A DNA stretch of 64,000 bases from CAVPDG01 sp963702535 (GCA_963702535.1 CAVPDG010000016.1:1-64000); one strand, 5' to 3'; counted from the stretch's first letter, positions 28,779 to 38,473 are shown. Notes: generated by a model not told the origin, from the letters alone. Numbers and translations are program-made.

Positions 28779-29510
28779 CTACCGCGCAAAATCTGCAAAT
28801 GTCTTACCCTCAAGGATGTCTGGGAAAGAATAAATTCCATTGATTTGCAAGTAACAGCGCTCGGGAAATTTATTCCAACCTCTCGCCAGACCGATCCGCA
28901 AATAGACTTCATGAGATTTCAAGACGCCGGTCAGCTCTTGCGCAATTTGCTCCCGGTCTTGCACCTGGCTCAACCGGCTATGGCAGTAGTATTGCCAGGT
29001 CAGGTCGGTGATTTTCAGGCTATAGCTCTCACCGGAGCCATCCACAAAACGCAGCCGGTAATCCCAGGCGCCTTCTTCGCCCGCCTCATATCTCAGCTGG
29101 ACGATCTCAGCTGGCTGGACCGTACCCAGAGAGCGCGGACCCTGGCAATCCAGGACCCAATAGCCTGGACCTTTCTGAATGGGCTGCTCATAGATATCCG
29201 CAACGCTGGGATATAGAGACCATTCCAGCACGGTCTTGCGATCATGAACCGGGCGAATGTAGCAGACTGAGTAAGGATCGAAGAATTGATCTTCCGTATG
29301 CGGCGGCTTTGGATTTCCTTCCGTGAAGTCGAACTCTACAAGAGCAAAGGGGAATATCACGGGCGAGTGATCGATATAGAGCGAGCGCTCTGAAATCCCG
29401 GAGTAAGGTAGAACCGGTCTGATCGCCGTCCGGCGCTTATCGTACCCGGCGATGCACACTTTCCCCTGCTGCATGCGGGTAAGATCGGTGATGACGATCT
29501 CCTTCTTCAT
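28779..29510 (-). CDS. OB-fold-like protein (dual-OB type) linked to DUF488 genes
   Basis: Intact, 243 residues from ATG 29508-29510; the longer frame upstream is non-native. N-terminal MKKEIVITDLTRMQQGKVCI, then RTAIRPVLPYSGISE, is typical of a family that I know as dual OB-domain proteins. The C-terminal part contains KITDLTWQYYCHSRL and HEVYLRIGLARGWN. The start overlaps the stop of the upstream DUF488 gene by four bases, so it is translated together with it. No catalytic motif is seen. Nucleotide or nucleic-acid binding is suggested by the fold assignment, which is tentative. Confidence 0.6.
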   Translation of the reverse strand: MKKEIVITDLTRMQQGKVCIAGYDKRRTAIRPVLPYSGISERSLYIDHSPVIFPFALVEFDFTEGNPKPPHTEDQFFDPYSVCYIRPVHDRKTVLEWSLYPSVADIYEQPIQKGPGYWVLDCQGPRSLGTVQPAEIVQLRYEAGEEGAWDYRLRFVDGSGESYSLKITDLTWQYYCHSRLSQVQDREQIAQELTGVLKSHEVYLRIGLARGWNKFPERCYLQINGIYSFPDILEGKTFADFAR

Positions 29511-29947
29511 AGATGCACGATGACGAACCCCGTCCAGAATGCTGCGATGCGTTCTGCCACCAGGCGGCGGTGACATTTTTCCGGTAGAGCCTCGCTGCAC
29601 AGCAGGCAGCAGCGCTCGTTTTCAAACATCTCCTTCCCAAGGGAGAAGGGGATGTGGCGCTCGTCCATCAGACGCTCGAAGCGCTCGACGTAGCGCAGCC
29701 AATCGTGATCCCGGCGGTACTCTTCCAGGATCTCCTGGGTTGGCGCCAGAAGGGGCAGGTGGGTATACTGGCATCCATCCGCCAGCTCGCGCAGGAAATA
29801 CGGCAGATCCTCCTGCTTGGCAAAACCGGCGAGCTGCCCGGATGGCTTCAAGCGGATATCTACTAGGCGCTCGATGCGCTCATCCCGCAACAGACCGAAG
29901 AATACTTTCGCTCTCTTTTGCGTAAAACCGATCGTGTATAGGTTCAT
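29507..29947 (-). CDS. DUF488-family protein (second copy)
   Basis: Intact, 146 residues. N-terminal YTIGFTQKRAKVFFGLLRDE, the motif DIRLKPSGQLAGFAKQEDLP and the C-terminal CCLLCSEALPEKCHRRLVAE match DUF488. A Cys followed by the CHRR motif is the conserved core of this family. It overlaps the upstream DUF488 gene and the downstream OB-like gene by four bases each, so the three form one translationally coupled cassette. Biochemical function unknown. Confidence 0.85.
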   Translation of the reverse strand: MNLYTIGFTQKRAKVFFGLLRDERIERLVDIRLKPSGQLAGFAKQEDLPYFLRELADGCQYTHLPLLAPTQEILEEYRRDHDWLRYVERFERLMDERHIPFSLGKEMFENERCCLLCSEALPEKCHRRLVAERIAAFWTGFVIVHL

Positions 29948-30495
29948 ATCCCCAGGTCGAAAGTCTTCTGTTCAACGATGGGCTTGTCTACGGAGGTCAT
30001 GATCGAGCGCGCGCTGTACACCGTTCCATCGCCGCGGATGTGCGACACCTTGACTTCGGGATGCGCCGCGATCAAGTATTTCGCAATCAGGTGGTGGCGG
30101 TGACACTCCGCAGGGTCCTCTTCGGAGCACAGGATCGCCGTGACATCCTGATCTAAAATCTCCAGCAATGAGGCAATCCCTTTGAGGAACCAGGGGCGCT
30201 TCATCACCTCCGGGTAATTGACCTCGTGCAGGTAATCCGTCCCTTCCCCGGGCAACACGCCGCTTTTGTAGCAAGAGGGGTCGGTGGGCCTGCCGCCCAG
30301 GGTCTTCCCAGCATAGTAATATTGGACGTTATGGCGATCCAGCGCCGATTCGAGTTCTTCTTTGTTGAACTGAGGGTTGTAGCGGCTGTAAGGCGCCGAG
30401 CGCACATCGACGAGGATCATGATGCTGTTCTCGTCCAGCAGGCTCAAGAATTTCTCAATCGAGTGGTTGCTATGACCGATTGTGAAGAGTTTCAT
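29944..30495 (-). CDS. DUF488-family protein (first copy)
   Basis: Intact, 183 residues. MKLFTIGHSNHSIEKFLSLL, VDVRSAPYSRYNPQFNKEEL, YYYAGKTLGGRPTDPSCY and ILCSEEDPAECHRHHLIAKY are textbook DUF488 motifs, including the conserved HRH after the Cys. It is a diverged paralogue of the next gene. First gene of the three-gene cassette. A -10-like TACAAT lies upstream without a clear -35. Confidence 0.88.
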   Translation of the reverse strand: MKLFTIGHSNHSIEKFLSLLDENSIMILVDVRSAPYSRYNPQFNKEELESALDRHNVQYYYAGKTLGGRPTDPSCYKSGVLPGEGTDYLHEVNYPEVMKRPWFLKGIASLLEILDQDVTAILCSEEDPAECHRHHLIAKYLIAAHPEVKVSHIRGDGTVYSARSIMTSVDKPIVEQKTFDLGI

Positions 30496-30587
30496 TCGTT
30501 TTCCAGTTGGCCGGTCAGATGCTTACCCGCTGAATTAATTGTACACGCAAATCCCTGATCCAGATCATCAGAAGCGGCCAGCTCGCC

Positions 30588-31385
30588 CTACCCCAGATGG
30601 AATCCATCCCAGGTGCCGGTCAAGACGTAGCGCGCCAGGTCGAGCAGGATGATCTGCGCCAGCGCCAGACCGAAGCCACCGGCAAGAGGCAGGAGAAGCT
30701 GAGGCGCACTCTGGTAGGTATTCTCTCGATGGAAGAGCATTACCCACACCATGCTGTACGCCAGGGTCAGCAGCAGCAGCACGCCCGCCGCGCTGATCAG
30801 CGCCAGCGGGTAAAGCAGCAGCGGATTCTCGCTCAGCACCAGCAGGTCGACGAGCAGCATCACCAGCGCCAGCCCGCCCAGCGAACGCAGCCCTGGCAGA
30901 GCGGGTCTGGGGTCCCAATCCACCCACACCGTCTGGTTGAAAGCGGGGAACAGGGCGACGGCAATTGCCATGCCCATCCCCGAGCCCGCCAGCAGGCGCA
31001 GCGCGTTCTGCGGCTGGTAGAGCAGCGGGGCGCCGGGGAAGAAGCTGATGAATGAATTGAATCCATCTACGATAAAAAAGAGCACCAGCAGCGCCACCAC
31101 GGCGATCACCGGCTTGCCGGGGGTGCCGCCCCTGCGGCGGCTGAGCACCTGCTGGTATGCCAGCCCTGCCACCGCGCCGAGGTACATCCCGGTGCAGCGG
31201 GCGCACAGCGGCAACGGGCGCTCACCCAGGTGAAAGGAGCGCAGGTCAATGCGATGGCAAACGGCGTAGCCCACCGCATCCGCCTTGCCCAGCAATCCGC
31301 CGGGCGTATTGAGCAGCCAGCCGAGCAGGAGCAGCCCGACCGCAACATACACCGCCCTGCGCAAGACAACTCTGGCGGGACTCAC
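30588..31385 (-). CDS. DUF2085-family membrane protein
   Basis: GTG start 31383-31385, chosen because it has a GAGG site and avoids overlapping the preceding gene. The DUF2085 motif is CHRIDLRSFHLG followed by LPLCARCTGMYLG, with three Cys that probably bind metal. About six hydrophobic helices follow (VAVGLLLLGWLL, VIAVVALLVLFFIV, LALVMLLVDLLVL, ISAAGVLLLLTLAY, AQIILLDLARYVL). About 265 residues. Last gene of the dynamin/selA operon. Function unknown. Confidence 0.8.
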   Translation of the reverse strand: MSPARVVLRRAVYVAVGLLLLGWLLNTPGGLLGKADAVGYAVCHRIDLRSFHLGERPLPLCARCTGMYLGAVAGLAYQQVLSRRRGGTPGKPVIAVVALLVLFFIVDGFNSFISFFPGAPLLYQPQNALRLLAGSGMGMAIAVALFPAFNQTVWVDWDPRPALPGLRSLGGLALVMLLVDLLVLSENPLLLYPLALISAAGVLLLLTLAYSMVWVMLFHRENTYQSAPQLLLPLAGGFGLALAQIILLDLARYVLTGTWDGFHLG

Positions 31386-31410
31386 ACGCGCCTCGTTAAT
31401 GTCAACACTT

Positions 31411-31677
31411 TTACTGGGTGCAGTACAGGGGCTGGACGCAGCCCACCTTGCCGTAGCGGTCTCCCGGCTCCGTGATCGGGGCAAAGAGCACCCGCTCACC
31501 CACCCACAACGCCTGCGAGCTGGGGCAAAATTGGGTGTAACCGTTGTTGAAATAGCGCGTCTGCCCGCTATCGTCCAGTATGGAGCCGTAGTAACCCCCT
31601 CCGGAGGTCTCCTGGACCGTGCCCATGTACCACGCCGCGGAGCATTGCCCGGCGTGAAGCTTTGTCTTGGTTTTCAT
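31411..31677 (-). CDS. Small OB/cold-shock-like protein
   Basis: 88 residues, overlapping the selA stop by ATGA. The pattern GTVQETSGGGYYGSILDD, GQTRYFNNG, and LWVGERVLFAPI resembles the beta-barrel rhythm of cold-shock domains (glycine-bounded first strand, aromatic after Asp-Gly, Gly-x-x-V-x-F). The RNA-binding FGF/FVH motifs are not seen. Two or three Cys near the ends are conserved-looking. No family is recognised with certainty. Confidence 0.55.
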   Translation of the reverse strand: MKTKTKLHAGQCSAAWYMGTVQETSGGGYYGSILDDSGQTRYFNNGYTQFCPSSQALWVGERVLFAPITEPGDRYGKVGCVQPLYCTQ

Positions 31678-33038
31678 CTGGTCACAACCTCCCGAAGGAT
31701 TTCCAATAGCCTGGTTTCCTGCTCTGGCAGCACCGTGCGCGGATCGAGCACCACACGCTCATCCAAGGTGCGGGCGATTACGGGCGTCGTCGCCTGGCGC
31801 AGGCGCTTGAGGGTGTGGTTTGGGCTGCTCACGTCCAGCGCCAGCAGCCAGGCGGGCAGCGTCTCGTCGGGCAGGGAGCCCCCGCCCACCGTCAATTCGC
31901 CGCGCAGGACCTGCCCCTGCCCGAGGGACTCCGCCCACAGGCGAGCACGCCGCTCGAGATCGTCCAATGGCGCAGCGATCATGCGCCAGATGGGGATCTC
32001 GCGCTCAGCCTCGTCCTTGATATAGTGCAGCAGCGTGGCGGAAAGCGCTGCCAGGCAGAGCTTGTCGGCGCGCACGGCGCGCGCCAGCGGGTGCTTGCGC
32101 AGCCTTGCCACCAGGTCCGCCCGCCCGGCGATGATCCCCGCCTGCGGTCCACCCAGCAGCTTATCGCCGGAGAAGCACACCAGGTCGGCGCCGGCAGCCA
32201 GCAACTCCTGCACCATCGGCTCGTGCCCCAACCCGAAGCGCCTCGTATCGAGCAGCGCGCCGGAGCCCAGGTCATCCAGCAAGAAAATGCCCGCCGCATG
32301 CGCCAGGGCAGCGATCTCGCTCAGCTCGGGCTCGCTGGTGAAACCGCTGATGCGGAAATTGGAGCGGTGGGCGCGCAGGATGAGGGCTGGCTTCTCCTCC
32401 AGCGCCGCTTGGTAATCGCTCAGATGGACGCGGTTGGTAGCGCCCACTTCCAGCAGCCGGGCGCCGGATTGCTTCATCACATCCGGTACGCGAAAACCGC
32501 CGCCGATCTCCACCAATTGCGAGCGGGCGATCACGGCAGCCCGCCGCCGCGCCAGGGCGCTCAACGCCAGCAGCACCGCCGCAGCGTTGTTGTTGACCAC
32601 CAGCGCCGCCTCCACGCCGCACAGGCGCTGGAGCAGGGTTTCAGCATGCGCCAACCGTGAGCCGCGCTGCCCCTTGTCCAAATCGTATTCCAGGTTGGAG
32701 TAGCCCAGCGAGACAGCCTGCGCAGCTTGCAAAGCGGCTGTGCTGAGCGGAGCGCGCCCCAGGTTGGTGTGGAGCACCACGCCGCTGGCATTGATCACCG
32801 GCAGCAGGGTGGGCCTCGTCCACTCCTGTAGCCGCCTCTCGGCGCGGGCGAGCAGCGCCGCTTCGTCCGGCACGCTTTGAGTTTGCGGGTATTGCGCCCG
32901 CGCCTCGTCCAGGGCAAGCCGCAGGGCTTCCAGGGTCAATGGGCGCCCGTAGGTCTCAACCCACCTACCCACCACCGGCAGGCGCAGGAGCTGGTCTACG
33001 GCGGGCAGGCTGCGCAGCGGATTTTCTACGGCTTCCAC
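31674..33038 (-). CDS. selA: L-seryl-tRNA(Sec) selenium transferase
   Basis: Intact, 454 residues, a normal SelA length. Motifs: N-terminal LRSLPAVDQLL, INASGVVLHTNLGRAPLS, YSNLEYDLDKGQRGSR, AHRSNFRISGF and the PLP lysine in CFSGDKLLGGPQAGII. This PLP enzyme converts Ser-tRNA(Sec) to Sec-tRNA(Sec) with selenophosphate in the cytoplasm. The start overlaps the upstream 4TM gene by 13 bases and the stop overlaps the next start by four bases. It implies that the organism reads UGA as selenocysteine, but selB, selC and selD are not in this window. Confidence 0.95.
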   Translation of the reverse strand: MEAVENPLRSLPAVDQLLRLPVVGRWVETYGRPLTLEALRLALDEARAQYPQTQSVPDEAALLARAERRLQEWTRPTLLPVINASGVVLHTNLGRAPLSTAALQAAQAVSLGYSNLEYDLDKGQRGSRLAHAETLLQRLCGVEAALVVNNNAAAVLLALSALARRRAAVIARSQLVEIGGGFRVPDVMKQSGARLLEVGATNRVHLSDYQAALEEKPALILRAHRSNFRISGFTSEPELSEIAALAHAAGIFLLDDLGSGALLDTRRFGLGHEPMVQELLAAGADLVCFSGDKLLGGPQAGIIAGRADLVARLRKHPLARAVRADKLCLAALSATLLHYIKDEAEREIPIWRMIAAPLDDLERRARLWAESLGQGQVLRGELTVGGGSLPDETLPAWLLALDVSSPNHTLKRLRQATTPVIARTLDERVVLDPRTVLPEQETRLLEILREVVTR

Positions 33039-33418
33039 TGGCTTCTTTCACGCAGGCGCAGCAGCAGCTCGATCAGGATCAGCCCCACCGCCAGCAGCAG
33101 CGCCAGAGAAGGGATCAGCACCCGCCCGATCTGCAGCCAGGCGAGCGTGGGAAAGTAAATGCCCACCCAGATCGCCTCGCGCAGGATCACGCCGGTATTG
33201 ACAGGCGGCGTGCTCGGGAAGCGCCGGTTGATGAACGCCATCAAAGGCAGGGCAAGCCCGGTGACCGCCAGCACCGCCAGGAAGAAGAACGACCAGCGCG
33301 GACCAACAGTCGGCACAGTGAGGAAGAATAATGCCGCCAGCCCTACCCAGCCGACGATCGAAAGGATTAATGCCGCTGGCAGTACGGCGCTAACAGGAGG
33401 GGATTGGTTATCATCCAT
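33026..33418 (-). CDS. Four-helix membrane protein
   Basis: Intact, 130 residues. Four hydrophobic segments (AALILSIVGWVGLAALFFL, FFFLAVLAVTGLALPLMAF, VGIYFPTLAWLQIG, LIPSLALLLAVGLILIELLL) in an all-alpha arrangement with a short Pro-rich start. No family is recognised. It lies between the dynamin gene (2 bases upstream) and selA (13-base overlap). Confidence 0.7.
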   Translation of the reverse strand: MDDNQSPPVSAVLPAALILSIVGWVGLAALFFLTVPTVGPRWSFFFLAVLAVTGLALPLMAFINRRFPSTPPVNTGVILREAIWVGIYFPTLAWLQIGRVLIPSLALLLAVGLILIELLLRLRERSQWKP

Positions 33419-33420
33419 GT

Positions 33421-35149
33421 CTATAGCTCATCCACCTGGGACTTCAATCGGTTCAGCCCGTTCTTTACGCTTTCCATCTCGCCCTGCACCTCCAGGAGCT
33501 TCGCCTGCTCGGCGCGCACGAAGCGCGAATACGGTCCGATCGCATCTTGAATGCGTTGCTGGCTGCGCTCCATCTCTTTCTCAAACTGGCGCCGCAGCAA
33601 ATCGGTGAGCTGCTGGCGCAGGCTGGCGATCTTCGCCCGCATCTCCGCCTTCGCCTGCCGCCGGCGCGCCGGGATGACGAACAACCCCAGGGCCGCCACC
33701 AGGCTGGCGAGCAGCACGCCCGTGATGTCCGCCGCGGCTGTTGTAGCCAGTAATGCAATAATTGTGCCTAAGCCCACAGCCCCGATCTCCACCGCAGCCA
33801 GGGCAGCCACCGACGTGCGCGCCCCTTCCGCGATGGCTTCCGCTTCGCTCGCCTTGTCGTAGGTCTCCACCACCCGGCGCGTCTCCTTGCCCACCTCATC
33901 GATCAGGCGCTCCCGGTCGTAGTGGAACGATCCGCCCGCCGCGTCGCCCACGATGCGCTCCTGGTGCTGCCTGCGGCGCTCCGCCAGGTGCTCCATCACC
34001 GCCTGCCACTGGCGCAGGTCGGATTCCACCAGCCAGTCGATCAGCTCGTTGACCTTGGTCTCGATGCGCTGGGGGGCGTCTGCCACCACCACCTGCTCGA
34101 ACTGCTCCTGGATGCGGCGCTTATCGAGCAGGTCGAAGATGCGCACCAGGCGCATGGTGCTGTCGAAGAAATCCTGGCCGCGCTGCTCCATCTCGAGCAG
34201 CACGTTATCGATGTCGGACATGCGGTAGGTGAAATCGCGCTGCATGTCCTCGCGGTATACCTTGAGCTGCGCATCCACGTCCTGCAGGGTGTCCAGGTCG
34301 GTCTGCAGCAGCTCCAGCCGGGAGGCGATGACCTCCACCGTACTGCTCCGCCAGGTGCAGGCCCACCCCCAGCGGGTTGAGCAGCTTGAGGCGCACGCGC
34401 CCGGTCTCATCCAGCGCCTCCTGGATGTAACTTTCCACTGCCTGGAAGCGGCTGGCAGCCCACAGCTCCGGCTCGCCCTGCTTGGCGCGCAGCGCCTGGC
34501 GGGCGCTCAGCGGGAAGATCTCCGGGGCAATCCCGAACAGGTTGCGGGCGTTCTGCAAAATAAAATCGCTCACCTGGGCGAGCTCGTCCTCGCCCTGGAA
34601 AAGGTCGATCTTGTTGAGCACCACCACCACTTTCTTGCCCCAATCGCGGATGCTCTCCAGGAAAGCCCGCTCGCTCTCCGTGAAAGGGCGGTCGGCGGAG
34701 GTGATAAACAGCACCAGGTCGGAGCGGGGCACGAAGCTGGTGGTCAGGGCTTCATGCTCGCGCTGGATGGCGTTGGTGCCGGGCGTATCGACGATGCTGA
34801 TCTCGCGCAGCAGCTCTACCGGCGCGCTGACCGCCAGCACGCCCTCGCTCTCCGCCAGGCGCTGCTCTGCCTCCCCATAGCGCAGGATGTTGATCTGCGT
34901 GGTGGTGGGCGTCACCCCTTCTTTGAGGGCTTTATGCCCCAACAGGGCGTTGATGAAGGCGCTCTTGCCGGAGTTGAACTCCCCCACCACCACCAGCAGG
35001 AACAGCTCATCGAGCTGCTGGATGGACTGCGCCAGGGTGGCGTGGTCGTTCTGGGCGGCGCCGAAGCGCGCTAACGCCGCGCTCAAGTCGTTCAGCAAGC
35101 CGCGCTCGGCGTTCAATAGGTTTTCTTGTTCGGCGTTGAGGATGTGCAT
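33421..35149 (-). CDS. Dynamin-like GTPase, frameshifted
   Basis: About 575 residues from ATG 35147-35149 (MHILNAEQENLLNAERGL). G1 GEFNSGKSAF, G2 Thr in TPTTTQINIL, G3 DTPGTNAI, and G4 NKIDLF are all present. The C-terminal half is coiled-coil with a paired hydrophobic hairpin (VGLGTIIALLATTAAADITG and LLASLVAALGLFVI) that would insert into the membrane. This matches bacterial dynamin-like proteins that remodel or stabilise the inner membrane, including under phage attack. A frameshift near 34335 joins HLAEQY to STVEVIASRLELL. First gene of a five-gene operon. Confidence 0.85.
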
Positions 35150-35162
35150 ACGATTGGGGAGA

Positions 35163-35191
35163 ATTATAGCATCCCGGTATGCGCGGGTCAA
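35163..35191 (-). promoter_or_regulatory. Promoter of the dynamin/selA operon
   Basis: On the minus strand TTGACC (35186-35191) and TATAAT (35163-35168) are separated by 17 bases. The predicted transcription start falls only about 5-8 bases before the dynamin ATG, and no ribosome site is seen, so the message is probably leaderless. It sits in the 49-base gap after the EamA gene stop. Confidence 0.8.
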
Positions 35192-35198
35192 TCGAGCA

Positions 35199-36109
35199 TC
35201 AAGCCTCCCGCCGGGCGATGATGATGCCCGCCAGCACCAGCGCCCCGCCTGCCACCTGCGCCAGACCCAGCGCCTCGCCCAGCAGCAGGTAAGCCAGCAG
35301 CGTTGCCACCACCGGCTGGATCAGCAGCCCCAGCGACGAGAACGCCGCCGGCAATGCGCCAGCGAGAAGGTGATCAGCCCCCAACCGCCCACGTGCGAGA
35401 ACCACGCCAGCCCAAACAGGTCCAGCCAGCCCGCCGGCGTGGCCGGGATGAGCACCTCATTCATCGCCAGCGCGGTCGCCAGCAGCGCCACACTGGCAGC
35501 CATGCCGCTGTATGCCAGCGTGGTGGGCGTGGAGAAGTCCTGGCGCAGGCGCTTGATGGTCAGCATATAGCCGGCGTAAAAGACCGCCGCCGTCAGCCCC
35601 AGCACATCGCCCAGCAGGTGCTGGGAGCTCAGGCTGAAGCTCGTCCCCACTAGGAAGATGGTGCCCGCCAGCGCCGTGAGCATACCGATCACAAAGCGCA
35701 GGCTCACCCGCTGGCGGTAGATCAGCCAGCCGCCCAGGGCGACGAAGATGGGGGAAAAGTTCGCCAGCAGCGTGGCGTTGGCGATGCTGGTCAGCTTGAT
35801 CGACCAGTGCCACACCGTCAGGTCGGCGGCGAAGAACAGACCCGCGGCGCCCATCAGCGCAACCTCGGCGCGGCTGGCAGGCGCCCGCGATCTCCCTTTC
35901 CTGCGCTCCAGGAGCATCCAGACCAGGAAGATGGGCAGCGCCAGCAGCACGCGCCAGAAAGCCGTGGCGCTCGCCCCCACCTCGCTCAGGCGCACGAAGA
36001 TGGGCACACAGCCGATCGCCAACCCGCCGGTGAACAGGGCGTACAGGGCAAGTTGCTGGCTGCGCCGGCTTGCGGCGCTGGTTTTGGTTTCAGGTGCGGC
36101 GCTGGTCAT
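35199..36109 (-). CDS. EamA/DMT-superfamily transporter, frameshifted
   Basis: About 300 residues with ten hydrophobic helices in two EamA repeats: ALYALFTGGLAIGCVPIFVR, GASATAFWRVLLALPIFLVW, LTSIANATLLANFSPIFVAL, then HLLGDVLGLTAAVFYAGYML, ending LGLLIQPVVATLLAYLLLGE. Drug/metabolite exporters of this fold move amino acids or small metabolites out of the cell; substrate unknown. A frame break near 35350 separates the last two helices. Confidence 0.82.
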
Positions 36110-36270
36110 CTTGCATCATCCCTCAAACCTGCCCATCATATCCCTCTCAAGTGCATCGCGCAAGTGAAAGAAGTCATATCCATGATAGGGTCTCCCCCAT
36201 AACAAATTTCCCAGATTGCCTCTATAATTCTCTAAAGAAACATTGGACACGGATTTCACGGAGATGCTCC

Positions 36271-37306
36271 ATGCAGAACAAGATCACCACCCCTGGTCCC
36301 TTGCTCGACGCCCGCGGCCGCCTGGCGCAGGTGGGCTGGTCGCCGCAGCCCTTGCTGGACTGCAACCTGGAAGCGGCGCGCTTCTATGCCCTGCGCCCGC
36401 TGCAGTTCCTGCGCCTCAAGCGCTGGGATTACTACGCCGTCTTCACCCCGCGGCGCTTCTTCTCCGCCACCATCGCCGACCTGGGCTACGCCGGCAACAT
36501 TTTCGTTTACACCCTGGACTTCACCAGCGGCGAGCTGCACGAAGAGGGGCTGGTCGCGCCGCTCGCGCGCGGCGTGCACCTGCCGCGCGGCAGCCAGGAG
36601 GGTGTGACCAGCTATAGCGGCAAAGGGGTCTCGCTGCGCTTCGAGGCTGCGCCCGGGGAGCGGCGCCTGCTCGTCGACTGGCCCGCCTTCCACGACGGAG
36701 CGCGGCATCCACGCCGACTTGCAGATGAGCTGCCCCCCGGAGCACGAGTCGATGACCATCGTCATCCCCATCGGCGAGAAGCGCTTCTACTACAACCGCA
36801 AGATCAACTGCATGCCGGCGGCAGGCTCGCTGCGCTACGGCGATCTCCAGGAGGAGTTATCGCCTTCCAATTGCCTGGCTTCGCTGGACTGGGGGCGCGG
36901 CGTATGGGACTACCGCAGCTTCTGGAACTGGGCAAGCGCCTCCGGCTTCCTGCCCGACGGGCGCGCGATCGGGTTGAACCTCGGCTGCGGCTTTGGCGAC
37001 CTCTCCGCCGCCAGCGAGAACTGCCTGGTTCTGGACGGTGGCGTGCACAAGCTCGACCAGGTGCGCTTCGAATACGACCCGGCGGACTATTCTAAGCCGT
37101 GGAAGTTCACAGATAACGAGGGGCGCTTATCCCTGGACTTTGTGCCCTTCAAGGACCGCACCGCAGTGACCAACCTGGGCGTCATCTACAGCCAGGTGCA
37201 CCAGATGTTCGGGCGCTACAGCGGCTTCGCCGTCGCCGACGACGGCGAGCGGGTCGCCATCGAGGGTTTGACCGGCTTCGCTGAGGAGCACCAGGCTCGC
37301 TGGTAA
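36271..37306 (+). CDS. DUF2804-family protein, frameshifted
   Basis: About 344 residues with ATG 36271 and GGAGATG before it. The DUF2804 signature is visible: TPGPLLDARGRLAQVGWS, RLKRWDYYAVFTPRRFFSAT, YYNRKINCMPAAG, DWGRGVWDYRSFWNWASASG and NLGCGFGD. The fold is a beta-sandwich of unknown function, often in lipid or sterol-related contexts. One extra C near 36703 (GGAGCGCGGCATC) breaks the frame. Confidence 0.82.
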
Positions 37307-37334
37307 GTGTTGGTTTACCAGCGCGCTGGTGAGC

Positions 37335-38333
37335 TTATGCTAGCCGCTTCAAAGCATCGAAACCCACCAGCATCTTGCGCTCCTCGTCCCACAAGCGGTA
37401 GCGCAGCGATTTCAGGCTATGCAGGATAGTCAGCGGCTGGATGTGAAAGACCGGGTTTTCTTTATAGCACTGCGGCAGCTTGTAGTTGGGGATCTTGGGG
37501 CTGATGTGGTGGATGTGATGGAAGCCGATATTGCCCGTGAACCATTGCAGGATGCCGGGCAGCTTGTAGAATGAGCTGCCGTTTAAGCCCGCCTTGAAGA
37601 AGTCCCACTGCGCGTGACGCTCCCAGTAAGTGCGGTCGAAGTTGTGCTGCACATAGAACAGCCATACCCCTACCGAGGTGGCGATCAGGATCACCGGGAC
37701 CTCCACCAGCAAAAAAGCCTTCCAACCGATGGTCAGGCTCAGCCCGGTGACAATTGCCGCTAACGCCAGGTCGGTCCAGATCACGCTCCACTTCTCGCGC
37801 TTGCCCGCCCCCGGGCGCCAGAAGCGGTGCGCCACCGTGAAGACCAAAAACGAGCCAATCGTGAACATGATCAGCGGGTTGCGCATCGCCCGATAGCCGA
37901 TCTTCTTCCACCACGGCAGGCGCTTGTACTCTGCGATGGTCAGCGTCAGCACATCGCCCGTGCCGCGCCGGTCCAGATCCCCCGCCGTGGCGTGGTGCAC
38001 GGCGTGCGTGTGCCGCCATTCGTAATACGGCGTCAGGGTCAGGATACCCGTAATGAACCCCATGGTATCGTTGCCTGTTCTGGATTTGAAGAACGAGCCG
38101 TGCCCGCAGTCGTGGAAGATGATGAACGTGCGCACCATGAAGCCGGCGGTGGGGATCGCCAGCAGCAGCGTCAGCCCGTATGAGATGGCTAACGAGCGGT
38201 ACATCAAATACCACAACGCCAGGAAGGGGATGATCGAGTTCGCCGCCTGCCACAGGCTGCGCCCGCGCTCGGGCGTCTGGTAACGCGCTACGATGGCATG
38301 CCAGGGGGTTCGAGAGGATTCAGAGGGGTTCAT
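37335..38333 (-). CDS. Membrane fatty-acid desaturase
   Basis: Intact, 332 residues, with TGGAG before ATG. Three histidine boxes for the di-iron site are complete: HDCGHGS (about 74), HTHAVHH (about 109) and HHIHH (about 275). Four or more hydrophobic helices (IIPFLALWYLMYRSLAI, GLTLLLAIPTAGFMV, LIMFTIGSFLVFTVAH, AFLLVEVPVILIATSVGV) place it in the cytoplasmic membrane. It belongs to the omega-6/omega-3 and DesA-like group that inserts cis double bonds in acyl chains using O2. Suggests exposure to oxygen. Confidence 0.9.
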   Translation of the reverse strand: MNPSESSRTPWHAIVARYQTPERGRSLWQAANSIIPFLALWYLMYRSLAISYGLTLLLAIPTAGFMVRTFIIFHDCGHGSFFKSRTGNDTMGFITGILTLTPYYEWRHTHAVHHATAGDLDRRGTGDVLTLTIAEYKRLPWWKKIGYRAMRNPLIMFTIGSFLVFTVAHRFWRPGAGKREKWSVIWTDLALAAIVTGLSLTIGWKAFLLVEVPVILIATSVGVWLFYVQHNFDRTYWERHAQWDFFKAGLNGSSFYKLPGILQWFTGNIGFHHIHHISPKIPNYKLPQCYKENPVFHIQPLTILHSLKSLRYRLWDEERKMLVGFDALKRLA

Positions 38334-38434
38334 AAGCTACTCCAGGTAAAAAAACGGACAGGGACTACCGCTAAGGTACTTCCGAGTATACACCCAACTG
38401 AGATAGAATTAGGGGCAGTCAAATTAAAACCAAA

Positions 38435-38462
38435 ACCCCCGTGCAGGATTTTGCACGAGGGT
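38435..38462 (-). terminator. Terminator downstream of tRNA-Val
   Basis: On the minus strand ACCCTCGTGCA pairs with TGCACGGGGGT (one mismatch) around a 6-nt loop, followed by TTTTGGTTTTAATT. Confidence 0.8.
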
Positions 38463-38473
38463 CTTAGTCGGCG

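Noticed and set aside
31674..33038. Could frame breaks in this window be selenocysteine (UGA) readthrough, given selA?
   Set aside because: The breaks are frame changes, not in-frame UGA codons followed by a SECIS-like stem.
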